Below, in pieces: positions 11,627 through 22,345 of a DNA stretch of 38,271 bases (position 1 is the stretch's first letter; each line of letters starts with the position of its first letter). The DNA lies in the NCBI GenBank assembly GCA_964058805.1, contig CAXKVV010000330.1:1-38271 (forward strand), written 5' to 3'. The notes under the pieces are model-generated. The model made no database searches, had not been told where the DNA came from, and saw only the letters and a list, made by a program, of their open reading frames with translations. Made by a program: the position numbers and the translations under genes. The DNA comes from Schoenoplectus triqueter. Taxonomy: Eukaryota > Streptophyta > Magnoliopsida > Poales > Cyperaceae.

Positions 11627-14600
11627 TCAATGACATAAATAATGTTGAATGATTAACATGAATGTATTAAAATGGCATTCAGTGTATTCGAGTTTTATTT
11701 CATTTGTAGCCTCATTCCAATACATGAAATTACCAAAATACACAAAGATGTTCTGAATATTGTCACCTACTCATTTACATTATAATCATTATGATATGAA
11801 ACCTTTTGACACGGATAACATTGAAAGATTAACACAAATGTCTTAAAATGATATTTAATTTATTCAAATTTTATATTATTTATAGCCTCGCGTCAACTCA
11901 TAAAATAACCAAAATATACAATATTGTTATGAGTGATATTCCTTATGTGTTATATTTTAATCATTGTGTTTTCAAACTTTTATTACACAAATAACATTGA
12001 CTGATAAACACAAAAACTTTAAAATAGCATGAAGTTTATTCGAGTTTTTTTATCATTTATAGCCTCATTTCAACACATAAAAGAATAAAAATACACGATG
12101 TTATTTTACATGATGTCTCTATTCATGTACATTATAATCATTGTATTCTCAAACCTTTATGACATAAATTGAGTTGAAAGATTAACACAAATACATTAAA
12201 ATAATATTCAGTTTATTTGAGTTTTGCATCATTTGAAGCCTCGTTTAAACACATAAAATTACCAAAATACACAAAGCTATTTTAATGACGTCCCCTATCC
12301 GTTTGCACTATATTCATTGAATTCTCGAAACTTTCTGACACGAATAGCGTTGAAAGGTTAACACAAATGCATTAAAATTATATTCAGTTATGCATCATTT
12401 GTAGCCTCATTTCAACCCACAAAAATCACCAAAATGAACAAAATTATTTCTAATGATGTCTCTTATTTATTTATATTTTAATAATTATATTCTTGAACAT
12501 TTATGATACGAATAGCTTCAAAGATTAACACAAAAGTATTAAAATGATATGTAGTTTATTCGAGTTTTGTATCATTTGTAGTCACATTTCAACTCAGAAA
12601 ATAATCAAAATACAGAAAGTTATTTTAAATGATGTCCCCTATTCGTGTATAATATAATCATTGTGTTCTCGAACTTTTATGACATGAATAACGTCCAAAG
12701 AATAACACCAAAGCATTAAAATGATATGTAGTTTATTCGAGTTTTGTATCATTTGTAGCCACATTTCAACACATAAAATCACCAAAATGCACAAATTGTC
12801 TCGAATGACAAGTTATTTTGAATGATATCCCTTATTGATTTATATTATAATCGTTATGTTCTCAAACCTTTATGACTCAAATAACGCTGAAATATTAACA
12901 CAAAGGACTTAAAATGGTATTTAGTTTATTCGTGTTTATATTATTCGTAGCGTCATTTGAACACATAAAATCACCAAAGTGTACAAAGTTATTTTGAATA
13001 ATTTCCCTTATCCGTTTATATTATATTTGTCGTGTTCTCAAACCTTTATTACATGAATAGTGTTGAGAGATTAACACAAATGCATTATTCAGCTTATTCG
13101 AGTTTTATATGTAGTCTCATTTCAACCCATAAAACTCACCAAAATGCATAAATTTGTTTTGAATAATGTTCCATATTCATTTACACTGCAATCATAGTGT
13201 TATCGAACCTTGATAACACGAATAATGTCAAAAGATTAACAAAAATGCATTAAAATTATATTCAGTTTATTCGAGTTTGTATTATTCGTAGCCTCATTTC
13301 TACATGTAAAATCACGAAAATATATAAAGTCATTTTGAATTATGTCTCATATTCATGTAGATTATAATCATTGTGTTCTAGAATCACTATGACACAAATA
13401 ATGTTAAAAGATTAACCGAAATACAGTTTTTTTAGTTTTGTATCATTTTTAGCCTCATTTTAACACATAAAATCACCAAAATACACAAAAAAAATTCTAT
13501 CTATGTCCCCTATTCTTTTACATTAGAAGTGTTGTGTTCTTGAAACAAATGCCTTAAAACGGTATACAGTATATCTGTGTTTTGTATCATTTGTTGCTGC
13601 ATTTCAATACATAAATCATCAAAATGCACAAAGTTATTTTCAATGATATCCCCTATTCATTTATATTATACTCATTGTCTTCTCAAACCTTTATGATACG
13701 AATAACGTTGAAATATTAACACAAATGCATTAAAATAGTGTTCAGTTTATTCGAGTTTTTATATCATTTGTAGGCTCATATCAAAACCATGAAATCACCA
13801 AAAGACCATATCATTTTGAATGATGTCTCCTATTCATTTATATTATAATTATTGTGTTCTCAAACTTTATGACATGAATAACATTAAAATATTAGAATAA
13901 ATGCCTTAAAACGGAATTCAATTTTTCAAGTTTAGTATTATTTGTAGCCTCATTTCATTCCATAAAATCACCAAAATGCACAAAGTCATTTTAAATCATA
14001 TTTTCTATTCATTTGCATTATAATTATTTCATTCTCAAATCTTTATGACACAAATAGCTTTGAAAGATTAACACAAGTGAATTAAAATGGTATTCAATTT
14101 ATTCATATTTTGTATTATTATTGCCTCATTTCAATACATAAAATCATCAAAATACACAAAGTTATTTTCAATGATATCTCATATCTGTTTGCATTACATT
14201 TGTTGTGTTCTCGAACCTCTCTGACACGAATAACGTTGAAAGATTAACACAAATGCTAATAATGGTATTCAATTTATTAGAGTTTTGCATCCCTTGTAGC
14301 CTCATTTCAACCCATAAAATCACTTAAATGAACAAATTTATTTCTAGCGATGTCCCCAATTATTTTATATTTTAATAATCATGTTCTTGAATCTCTATGA
14401 TACGAATACAGTTGAAAGATTAACACAAATACATTAAAATAAAATTCAGCTTATTCTAATTTTTTTATCCTTTGTAGTCTCATTTCAACACGTTAAATCA
14501 TAGAAATACACAAAGTTGTTTCTAATAATGTACCATATTCTTTTACATTATAATTATCATTTTCTCGATCCTTTATGACACGAATTACATTGAAAGATTA

Positions 14601-14836
14601 ACACAAATGCATTAAAATAATATTCATTTTATTTGAGTTTTGTATCATTTGTAGTCTCATTTCAGTACATATAATCACCAAAATATATAAAATTGTTTTA
14701 ATAACGTCCCTTATCAGTTTAACTTATAATCATTGTGTTTTCAAACCTCTATGACATGAATAGCGTTGACAGATAAACACAAGTATTAAAATAATATTCA
14801 GTTTATCCGATTTTGTATATTTTCTATCCTCATTTC
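11627..14836. repeat. Satellite array, 176-bp monomer, about 18 copies
   Basis: The landmark GATTAACA and its variants recurs at 11651, 11827, 12003, 12180, 12356, 12523, 12700, 12893, 13069, 13234, 13410, 13714, 13890, 14066, 14242, 14418, 14596 and 14772. Most spacings are 176-178 bp. Exceptions are two short intervals (167 and 165), one long (193), and one 304-bp interval covering a monomer with an internal deletion. Each monomer carries the words GTTGAAAGATTAACAC, AGTTTATTCGAGTTTTG, TTTGTAGCCTCATTTCAAC and CATTGTGTTCTCGAAC. It is non-coding and AT-rich. The monomer length falls in the range common for plant satellites. Confidence 0.9.
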
Positions 14837-14848
14837 AGTCTGATACAA
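14837..14848 (-). other. Second primer-binding-site-like sequence beside the middle LTR
   Basis: On the minus strand the LTR end CTATCA is followed by AAG and then TTGTATCAGACT. This matches 10 of 12 bases of TGGTATCAGAGT, the initiator-Met-tRNA primer binding site present at 18475-18492, with exactly the same 3-bp spacer. A 3' LTR should be followed by host DNA, so this suggests that the middle LTR is, or was, also the 5' LTR of a second unit. Confidence 0.65.
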
Positions 14849-14851
14849 CTT

Positions 14852-16035
14852 TGATAGCCCTAGGATGGTGGTATTAAAGGTCAACAATGGTGCAAAAATA
14901 TAAAGAACCTAAGGTAGAAATATATAAATCAATTTGGGGCTTAATGTTCAAGTGTAATGGCAGCATAATACAATTTAAATCAATTTAATTATCACAAGAA
15001 TATAGCGATCAAAGAAATTTGAGAAAAGAAAAGTAAAGATAAAATAAGAACATAAGATGTAACGAAGTTCGATTTTAACAATGTCTACGTCTCTGAGACC
15101 CTCAACCTCTAACAATTGAGGTTGAGCCGATATATTAAAAATGGTTTTTACACTTGTAGAACTTGATCCCTTACACAAAATGGGTTGCCAAGCCTATCAG
15201 TAATAAGAGTGACAACACACTCAAAATGTGAATGACAACACACTCAAAAACAAGAAGTGAGTGACAACACACTCAAAAAAAATGTGAGCATTACAGTTCA
15301 AATGAATGTTTTCAAGAAGATCACGAAGGATCAAGTTGGGAGAATAGAGAGAAGCAAAATTGAGCTTGAACAAGAATTTTGCTAATAGAATGAATCAATC
15401 TCTTGGATTATCTCTCTCACTTTGTATATGGCTAGTAAGCTCTCTAGAGTAATGATATTGCTTGATGGATCAGATTTTGTTCCGATTTTTCAATTCTTTA
15501 TTTAGTGAGAGTGATAATCCTTTTATAAAATAGATCCTATGAACTAGCTGAGGAAACTAGTTTTCGGCCTGAGCCGTTATAACGATTTATGAATTATTAT
15601 AACGATTTAGAAAGAATAGCTGTTGGATCAACTAAACTGAAACGTTATATGATTTATCAAATCGTTATATGTTTCATGAATCGTTGTAACAATTACTGAA
15701 TCGTTACATAACGATACACTCTGGTTTCTTTGAGAATGTTTCTGCCTTAGAATATTTTTGAGTATTGAGATGAACCGTTATAACGATTCTCAGGGCAGAA
15801 ACACTTTTTTTTTGTTTAATCTCAACTTATCTTGACTAATTCAACCCACTTTGAGTCTAACTAAACCTAAGCCTAATGCAGTCTTGATTAATCTCTTGTA
15901 TCCCATCACTAGTCTTGGTTCTTGTGCACTAATCAATTTGCATGTTAATCCCTGCACAAAACTCAAACAAGGCGAATTGTAAAATTCAAGATTATTTTGC
16001 AAATTGACAAATCAAAGAAGATGTTAAGTGTAACA
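14852..16035 (-). repeat. Middle LTR (3' LTR of the gag element)
   Basis: It matches the LTR at 18496-19685 along its whole length with scattered substitutions and small indels, which indicates an insertion that is not recent. It carries three GAGTGACAACACACTC-type units near 15207-15285, a TATA-like stretch around 15519-15530 (minus-strand TTTTATAAAAGG), and a cluster of CGTTATAACGATT motifs at 15572-15797. Its left side abuts a primer-binding-site-like sequence instead of host DNA. Confidence 0.85.
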
Positions 16036-17110
16036 ATCTCTCATTTTTATCGATTTACAAAACATACATGGGTGCATAGATATAACATATGATGTGAATT
16101 TCACCCAAAAAGTTCTTCCCCTTTTTGGAAATCGGGCAAACAGATGTGAATAAAAAATTTATTTTAATTTAGCTCCCCTTAAATTGATTGCTCCCCTTAA
16201 TATATGCACCGAGTATAAGATAAAGAATTTAAAGTACTTCCAAAATAAAATAAAATAAAATTAGCTAACTCCCCCTAAATATGTGGCATAAATGTTTTTA
16301 AGGGAAAATTTAAGCATTAAGGGTCTCTTAATTTTTATTTTTAGGAACCCAAATAATATTTGCAAAATTGTTTTCTTTTCTAAGTTTGCAATCAAATGAA
16401 ATATGATCAAATATGATCAATATGACTATAATAATTACAAAATACACATGTTTGAGACTTCTTACTACCTTTAACAAATATATTTTCGTACTTTTCTTTT
16501 AATCCTTGAGTTTGAGTCTTGGGTTTTTCTCTATAAATAATTTTATATTTTTGAGAAACAACTCGTTTATGCTCATATCTTTGAGCTTTGGTTTGAAAAT
16601 TATTTTGATTTTTAAACTTATAAAACCACCCATCGCATCCTTTAAAATACTATTTGTTTGACCAACTAGGATTGAAAAATATAGCATTGTTGCTTTAAAA
16701 ATTCTTTTTTCTTTGTTAATTTTTTATCAAATTATTTATATTGAAATGCATAATTGTGTTTCTTATTGAAAGATTTAGCACTAGTAGATTTCATAATTTT
16801 TGCGTTTGACCCTTGATTTTATTTCTCTTTTGATTTAGGGCAATTTAAAATCTTAAAAAAAATTTTATATCCAAGACCTGACTTGTTACTAGGTCTTTGA
16901 CCTATAACCCTGTCTAAATCCATTGAATTAATGCTTGTTGAAATATATGAGGATTTTAATGCCCTATTTTTAGTTACTAAAGTTTGCATTTTTACTTTTA
17001 ATATTGTAACTTCACCTAAGTGCATTTGATAATTCTTTTCCAGATTTTATAAATTAAACTCATAAGATTGAACCTTTAACTCAAACTCTGAAATTTTATT
17101 TTCAAATCTC

Positions 17111-18474
17111 TCAATTATTTTTTTTAGAAGATGAATCATGCATAGGACTTTCTAAACTAGATAAAAAAAATTTAATTTCATCCTCATCATCAAAATTATT
17201 TACATTTTCAACACAAAATTCATCATTCTCAATAAAATCATCATCATTATCATCCCAAGTGGATGTAGTGCAAGGTACTACTTGATTGTGCAAATAAAAT
17301 TCTTGAGAATTTTGTACCTTAGGTGCAAATGAGTCAATCTTCATATTCTTGGATAAGGCAATGTCGTGTAGAATCTCCAATGTGCACAAGTCGGTGATAT
17401 TGTTTCTTGCTACAATCTCATCAACATCTATCACGGATGCGCTCTCCTCCACTTGCGCAATTAGGGCAAGATTAAGTGGATTTCTTTCATCTTTCTTTCT
17501 CTTAACATGATTGTTTGAGGCTAGCATAGCACCAATTCTTTCAAAGTTTTACCTCTTTTTATTTGGAAAGACCAAGAAACAATCGTGTGTTGTATAACCT
17601 TCCTTATGGCATGAGAAACATATACACATCATTCCTTTCTCATCTCGCTCTTTATTATATGTATTTTCTAGATTTAGCATTCTTTTAAACATTTTCGTAA
17701 TGACTTGATCATTCATAGAAGATGAGCTAGATGATGTTTTGCTCTAATAGTGATGCGATGGAGATCTTTGAGTTTGAAGTGTAGTTTCTTTGAGTTTTGG
17801 TGTGAGCTCTCTGTTTTGTCGTAGCTTCTCCTCAAAACATAGAAGATGAGTGAATACTTCTTTATGTGTGAATTCGCCAAAAGAGCCTTGCATTGCTTCT
17901 AAAGTGATTATCATTGCTCTCCCATCTTGGTCTTCTCATCATTGTCCTAAAAATCTTGCTTACAATCTTAGTGTTAGACAAGGATTCTCCAACTTTATCA
18001 AATTCATTAAGAATATACATTAATCTTAAATACATATTTTCAATTGACTCTCCTTCTTGTATATAAAAAATTTCAAATTCAGACTCTAGACCCATTAGTT
18101 TTGTTCTTTTCATTTGAGTGTTGCTCTCAAATCTATTCAATAGGGTCTCCCGCATTTCACTAGCAATTTCGATAGTACCAAATAGTATAGAAATCTTTTC
18201 ACTAACCGAATTTAAAATAACATTGATGGCATAATCATTTTGAGATTTCAGTTCTTTGATCTTTCATGTCATTGTGAGGTTGCTAGGATCATAATGTGGT
18301 GTATAACCATGTTGGACAACATCCCAAAGGCATAGTATGTTGAGGTAGTTCACCATATATTTCTTTCAAAAACTAAAATTTTTACAATTAAGACCTAGAG
18401 TTGAGGATTCTTTTACTTGCATCAAAGAAGTTATCTTGGACCAAAAATACCATAAATAAAGCAATTAAAACTGA
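17111..18474 (-). pseudogene. Degenerate Copia-type gag (UBN2-like domain, zinc knuckle)
   Basis: On the minus strand, 18155-17862 reads METHIONINE-Arg-Glu-Thr-Leu, then NRFESNTQMKRTKL, MGLESEFEIFYIQEGESIEN and MYLRLMYILNEFDKVGESLS, the layout of the UBN2 gag family (KxxL, F.M..GESI..M..R, ILR-like ending). Weaker similarity reaches upstream towards the primer binding site but is broken by at least one stop (TGA near 18260). Downstream, 17620-17579 encodes CFSCHKEGYTTHDC, a CCHC knuckle whose usual histidine is tyrosine. An acidic segment follows (17527-17111). Frame breaks between these parts and the altered knuckle indicate a dead gene. Confidence 0.7.
17579..17620 (-). other. Altered zinc knuckle (CCHC with His to Tyr)
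   Basis: CFSCHKEGYTTHDC aligns to CX2CX4HX4C of retroviral and Copia nucleocapsids. Both leading cysteines, the glycine and the last cysteine are in place, but residue 9 is Tyr (TAT) instead of His (CAT), a single-base change expected to weaken zinc binding. Confidence 0.6.
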
Positions 18475-18492
18475 GCTCCTACTCTGATACCA
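18475..18492 (-). other. Primer binding site, initiator Met-tRNA type
   Basis: The minus strand reads TGGTATCAGAGTAGGAGC, three bases (AAG) after the LTR end CTATCA. TGGTATCAGAGC is the classic plant primer binding site complementary to the 3' end of initiator Met-tRNA. This fixes the element's orientation: the LTR at 18496-19685 is the 5' LTR. Confidence 0.85.
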
Positions 18493-18850
18493 CTTTGATA
18501 GCCCTAGGATGGTGGTATTAGAGGTCAATAATGGTGCAAGAATGTAAAGAACCTAAGGTAGAAATATATAAGCTAATTTGGGGCTTAATGTTTAAGTGTA
18601 ATGGCAGCGGAATACAATTTAAATCAATTCAATTCTCACAAGAATATTGCAATCAAAGAAATATGAGAAAAGAAAAGTAAAGATAAAATAAGAACACAAG
18701 ATATAACAGAGTTCGTCTTTAACAATGCCTACATCTCCGGGACCCTCAACCTCTAACAATTAAGGTTAAGCCGATATATTAAAAAAGATTTTTACACTTG
18801 TAGAACTTGGTCCCTTACAAAAAATGGGCTACCAAGCCTATCGGAAATAA

Positions 18851-18922
18851 GAGTGACAACACACTCAAAAGGTGAGTGACAACACACTCAAAAATAAGAA
18901 GTGAGTGACAACACACTCAAGA
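18851..18922. repeat. Triplicated GAGTGACAACACACTC unit inside the 5' LTR
   Basis: Three near-identical units occur in a row, each with GAGTG and CACTC arms around ACAACA and spaced about 25 bp apart. The same three units sit at 15207-15285 in the other LTR, so they predate the insertion. Confidence 0.75.
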
Positions 18923-19150
18923 AAAAGATGAGCACTACAACTCAAGAAAAGATTTTAAGAATATCACAAAGGATCAAGTTGAGAGAATAGAGAGAAGATA
19001 GATTGAGATTGAACAAGAATTTTGCTAATAGAGTGAATCAATCTATTGGATTATCTCTCTCACTTTGTATATGGCTAGTAAGCTCTCTGTAGTAATGAAT
19101 TTGCTTAATTCTCTTTTTCTGTTCCCTTAACAATTAGTGAGAGTGATAAT

Positions 19151-19161
19151 CCTTTATATAA
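19151..19161 (-). promoter_or_regulatory. TATA box of the 5' LTR
   Basis: TTATATAAAGG on the minus strand lies about 525 bp from the LTR start and just downstream of the motif cluster, the expected position for the core promoter of the element. The other LTR has the weaker TTTTATAAAAGG at the same place. Confidence 0.55.
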
Positions 19162-19202
19162 TAGATCATATAACCAGCTGAGAAAACTATTTTTCGGCCT
19201 GA

Positions 19203-19440
19203 ACGTTATAACGATTTATAAACCGTTATAACGATTTAGAAAGAATAGCCGTTGGATCAACTAAGCTGAAACGTTATATGATTTATCAAATCGTTATACG
19301 CTTCATGAATCGTTGTAATGATTATTTAATCGTTACATAACGATACACTCTGGTTTCTTTGATAATATTTTTGCTTTAGAATATTTTTGAGTATTGAGAT
19401 GAACCGTTATAACGATTGCTGAATCGTTATAACAATTCTC
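19203..19440. promoter_or_regulatory. Cluster of about eight CGTTATAACGATT-type motifs in the LTR
   Basis: Variants of the palindromic core CGTTATAACG, usually extended by ATT, recur about eight times in 240 bp and in both orientations. Examples are ACCGTTATAACGATTT, AATCGTTATACG and AATCGTTACATAACGAT. The same cluster is at 15572-15797 in the other LTR. It lies immediately upstream of the TATA box. The AACCGTTA form resembles MYB-type (AACGG) sites, but binding is inference. Confidence 0.6.
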
Positions 19441-19866
19441 AGGGCAGAAGCACTTTTCTTGTTGTTTAAGCTCAACTTATCTTGACCAATTCAATCTAGT
19501 TTGAGTCTAACTAAACCTAAGCCTAATGCAGTCTTGATTAAGCTCTTATATCCCATCACTAGTCTTGGTTATTGTGCACTAATCCATTTACAAGTTAATC
19601 TCTGCACAAAACTCAAACAAGGCAAATTATAAAATTCAAGATTATTTTGCAAATCGACAAATCAAAGAATATGTTAAGTGTAACATTCTAGTATAGAAAT
19701 GGGAGGAGTAGGGTATGGGTGTGACAAACCAAGTTGCATGTTTACATCATCTAACCAGCTTTGATTTAGGTCTCGTTCCATATTGTTTGGTAGAAAAATA
19801 GGAAATAAGGGATTTTTTTGTTTTTAAGTTTTAATTTGTAAATTAAAAAACCCTGCATAAAAAGTA

Positions 19867-20440
19867 TGAAAAAAAGTAAATACTAACAAAAATTAACATA
19901 ACTATTTTTTCTATATGCATTCCATTATGACAAGTTCATAGAAAAAAAATTGGTATTTTTCAAATTTTCTATCTATTTTTCATGAATTATTTTTTGAATA
20001 TGGAATAAAAATATGAAAAATGGGTTAAATACTTAAAAAAATAGCACAACTAAATTTTCTATATGCATTCGGGTATAATTAATGCATAGAAAAAAAATTG
20101 GTATTTTTCAGATTTTCTAGGTATTTTCATGAATTATTTTCTGATATGGAATAAAAATATGAAAAATGGGTTAAATACTTAAAAAAATAGCACAACTAAA
20201 TTTCCTATATGCATTCGGGTATAACTAATGCATAGAAAAAAAAATTTGGTATTTTTCAGATTTTCTAGGTATTTTCATGAATTATTTTCTGATATGGAAT
20301 AAAAATATGAAAAATGGGTTAAATACTTAAAAATAGCATAACTATTTTTCCTATATGCATTCGGGTATAACTAATGCACAGAAAAAACTAGTATTTTTAG
20401 AATTTTTAGCTATTTTTTACCAATTTTCTACAAAGAAAAT
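19867..20440. repeat. Tandem repeat of about 147 bp, nearly four copies
   Basis: The word GAAAAATGGGTTAAATAC starts at 20015, 20161 and 20309, giving periods of 146 and 148 bp. A more diverged first copy begins near 19867 and the last is partial. Each unit contains CTATATGCATTC, GGTATTTTTCAGATTTTCT and CATGAATTATTTTCTGATATGG. It is unrelated by eye to the 176-bp satellite and non-coding. Confidence 0.85.
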
Positions 20441-21765
20441 GAATTTTTAAATTATATACCTCTACTAAAAATTAATCGGATTGAGAAACTGAGTGAAAAT
20501 TGGAAAAAAAAGCTCAAGGCAGCAACCATCAGAAAACTTTGGGTGTGAGAGAGAAAGTTTTGGATGAAATAAATTTGATGAATTATGGGTGTATTTATAT
20601 ATGAATTATACTATTGAAATTACGAAAATAACCTATAAATGCAGGTATTGGAGCCCAGAATTTTAAGAAGAGTAAAAATAGTATAAATTCCATAGGTTTG
20701 CGTCCCATAAATATTTTTTTGCGGGTCGCAAAGAACTACACAGAAGCTAGAAAATTTAGTAAATCCAAAAAAGTCTAAGTCCAGAAGATTTATGAGCCGC
20801 AGAGATTTTCTTGCCATAAAGATTTGATCCGAAGCCAAAAATACTAAATTTAGTGTGATAATTATTTTAGGCTGGTGACATATTGAATAAGGGGATTTAG
20901 TTTTTTTTTTCTCTAGTATGTAGTAGAGAGCAGTTTTAAGTTTTTTAAAGGGAAAAAAGGATAATGGCTAGAGAGAGAAAGAAGAAAGGAGAGATAGAGA
21001 TCCCATCATTAAAAATTCTCAGTTTTTCAATTCTTCTATATTTTCTTATTCTCTGAACTTGATAATTTCTTTTATATTTATTCCTGCCATGAGAGACTAA
21101 ACACCTCCCTAAGGTTTGGGTTGTAACATAAAACTTACTTACTTGTATTAGAATTTATTAAGTTAATTATTTGTTGTTATTTTTTCTTTCTATTCTCATC
21201 ATTTTCTTAGAGTTTTAGTTTAAGATTGTGGACTTGAAGACTTAAACCTCGATCAAAAAGAAATATTTAAGTAGTAATCAAAAATTGAAAAAGGAGTTTA
21301 ATTGCTTAGATGATTGTTGTAGATTGCGTCAAATTATCTTATGAAATACTTATGAGAAGTAATTTGATTTAGTACAACACAATCTAATATGAACTCTAGG
21401 TCCTAATTGCCCTCGATATGATATCAATCTAAAAAAATAGTTCTTGACATTATATTTATATGATAAAAATTTATAATAATAAAATAATTAAATTAGCAAA
21501 TAAATTTATTCTCACGAGCAAGTGGATTATAGACCCGTTAACTCTAGATCTCTCGTATTGATTTTTAAAATTTTTAGAATTGTACCTTTTTATTTAATTA
21601 TTCAATTAGTTAATCTCTTAATTGAACCATTAATCAAACAAATAACCTTTTAAATACTTAGAATTAAAATTGTTAAGTTTATAATTAGTAAACATTGTCC
21701 ATATAGATTCGACACTTTAAGTACTACTTTGCACAAGTTGTATACTTACAATTACCATTTTTCTT
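20441..21765. mobile_element. Old LTR-retroelement-like block, non-coding
   Basis: No open frame of note is present. The block contains GAGAGACTAAACACC at 21091 and, near 21705, GATTCGACACTTTAAG followed by TTGCACAAGTTGTATAC. Both look like conserved non-coding pieces I associate with plant Ty3-type LTRs and leaders. A related pair occurs in the same order at 30430-31190. The ends and the lineage could not be fixed. Confidence 0.35.
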
Positions 21766-21807
21766 GGTGCTAAAGATTAAAAACCTGTACAACACTATTT
21801 TTATCAC

Positions 21808-22345
21808 ATCAAGTAAAATAATATTCAATTTATTCAAATTTTATTTCATTTGTAGCCTAATTTCAGTACATAAAATTATCAAAATATATAAAATTATTTT
21901 GAATGATATTTTCTATTTATTTAAAATTCATTGTGTTATCAAACTTTTATGATGTGAATAACATTAAAATAATATACAATTTATTCAAATTTTGTATCAT
22001 TTGTAACCTCATTTTAACAAAGAAAATATTCAGAATACACAAAATTATTTTGAATGATGTCCCCTATTCATTTACATTATGTTCATTGTGTTCTCGATTT
22101 TTTATGATATGAATAATGTTGAAAGATTAACACGAATGCATTAAAATGATATTCAATTTATTCGATTTTTGCATCAATTGTTCAGTTTATTCGAGTTTAT
22201 ATTATTTTTAGTCTCATTTCAACATATAAATCACTAAAATCCCCTATTTTTTTACATTATAATTATTTTTATCTCGAGTCTTTATGACATGAATAACATT
22301 GGAAGATTAAGATGAATGTTTTAAAATGATATTCTGTTTATTTTA
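21808..22345. repeat. Second block of the 176-bp satellite, about three diverged monomers
   Basis: It shares the words TTTGTAGCCTAATTTCAG, TTCATTGTGTTCTCG and GTTGAAAGATTAACAC with the main array, in the same order and orientation. The third monomer has a local duplication and a deletion (TTCAGTTTATTCGAG directly after a truncated copy near 22180). It is more AT-rich and diverged than the main array. Confidence 0.8.

Larger units (their letters stand above)
16036..18495 (-). other. Internal region of the gag element
   Basis: It holds the decayed gag (17111-18474), the primer binding site next to the 5' LTR, and about 1 kb between gag and the 3' LTR. That last part has short open pieces on the minus strand. 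One at 16819-17025 contains QRPSNKSGLGYK, a pattern that recurs in my memory of plant Copia polyproteins downstream of the zinc knuckle. No polymerase motif was found. Confidence 0.65.
14852..19685 (-). mobile_element. Non-autonomous Copia-like LTR retrotransposon with gag only (TR-GAG type)
   Basis: Two direct repeats of about 1.19 kb, 14852-16035 and 18496-19685, bound a 2.46-kb internal region. On the minus strand each repeat starts TGTTACACTTAAC and ends GGGCTATCA, the TG...CA form of an LTR. The primer binding site lies at 18475-18492 and a weak purine tract (AAAAATGAGAGA) precedes the 3' LTR near 16036-16050. The only protein traces are a decayed UBN2-type gag with a zinc knuckle. I saw no protease, integrase or reverse transcriptase, and the space is too small for them. 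The 5-bp flanks (AACTT left, TTCTA right) do not match, so this is not a clean insertion. Assignment to Copia rests on the gag type. Confidence 0.8.
18496..19685 (-). repeat. 5' LTR of the gag element
   Basis: This is the full LTR, TG...CA in form, with the promoter parts in sensible order on the minus strand: a cluster of CGTTATAACGATT-like motifs at 19440-19203, a TATA box (TTATATAAAGG) at 19161-19151, then transcribed-side sequence with three GAGTGACAACACACTC units at 18922-18851, and the end at 18496. The match to 14852-16035 covers its whole length. Confidence 0.85.

Noticed and set aside
11627..14836. Regular spaced repeats considered as a CRISPR-like array
   Set aside because: Whole 176-bp units are similar, with no short repeats separating unique spacers, and the genome is a plant's. 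It is a satellite.
14847..19690. Target-site duplication for the gag element
   Set aside because: The five bases on the left (AACTT) and right (TTCTA) differ. The left neighbour is a primer-binding-site-like sequence, so no duplication is claimed.
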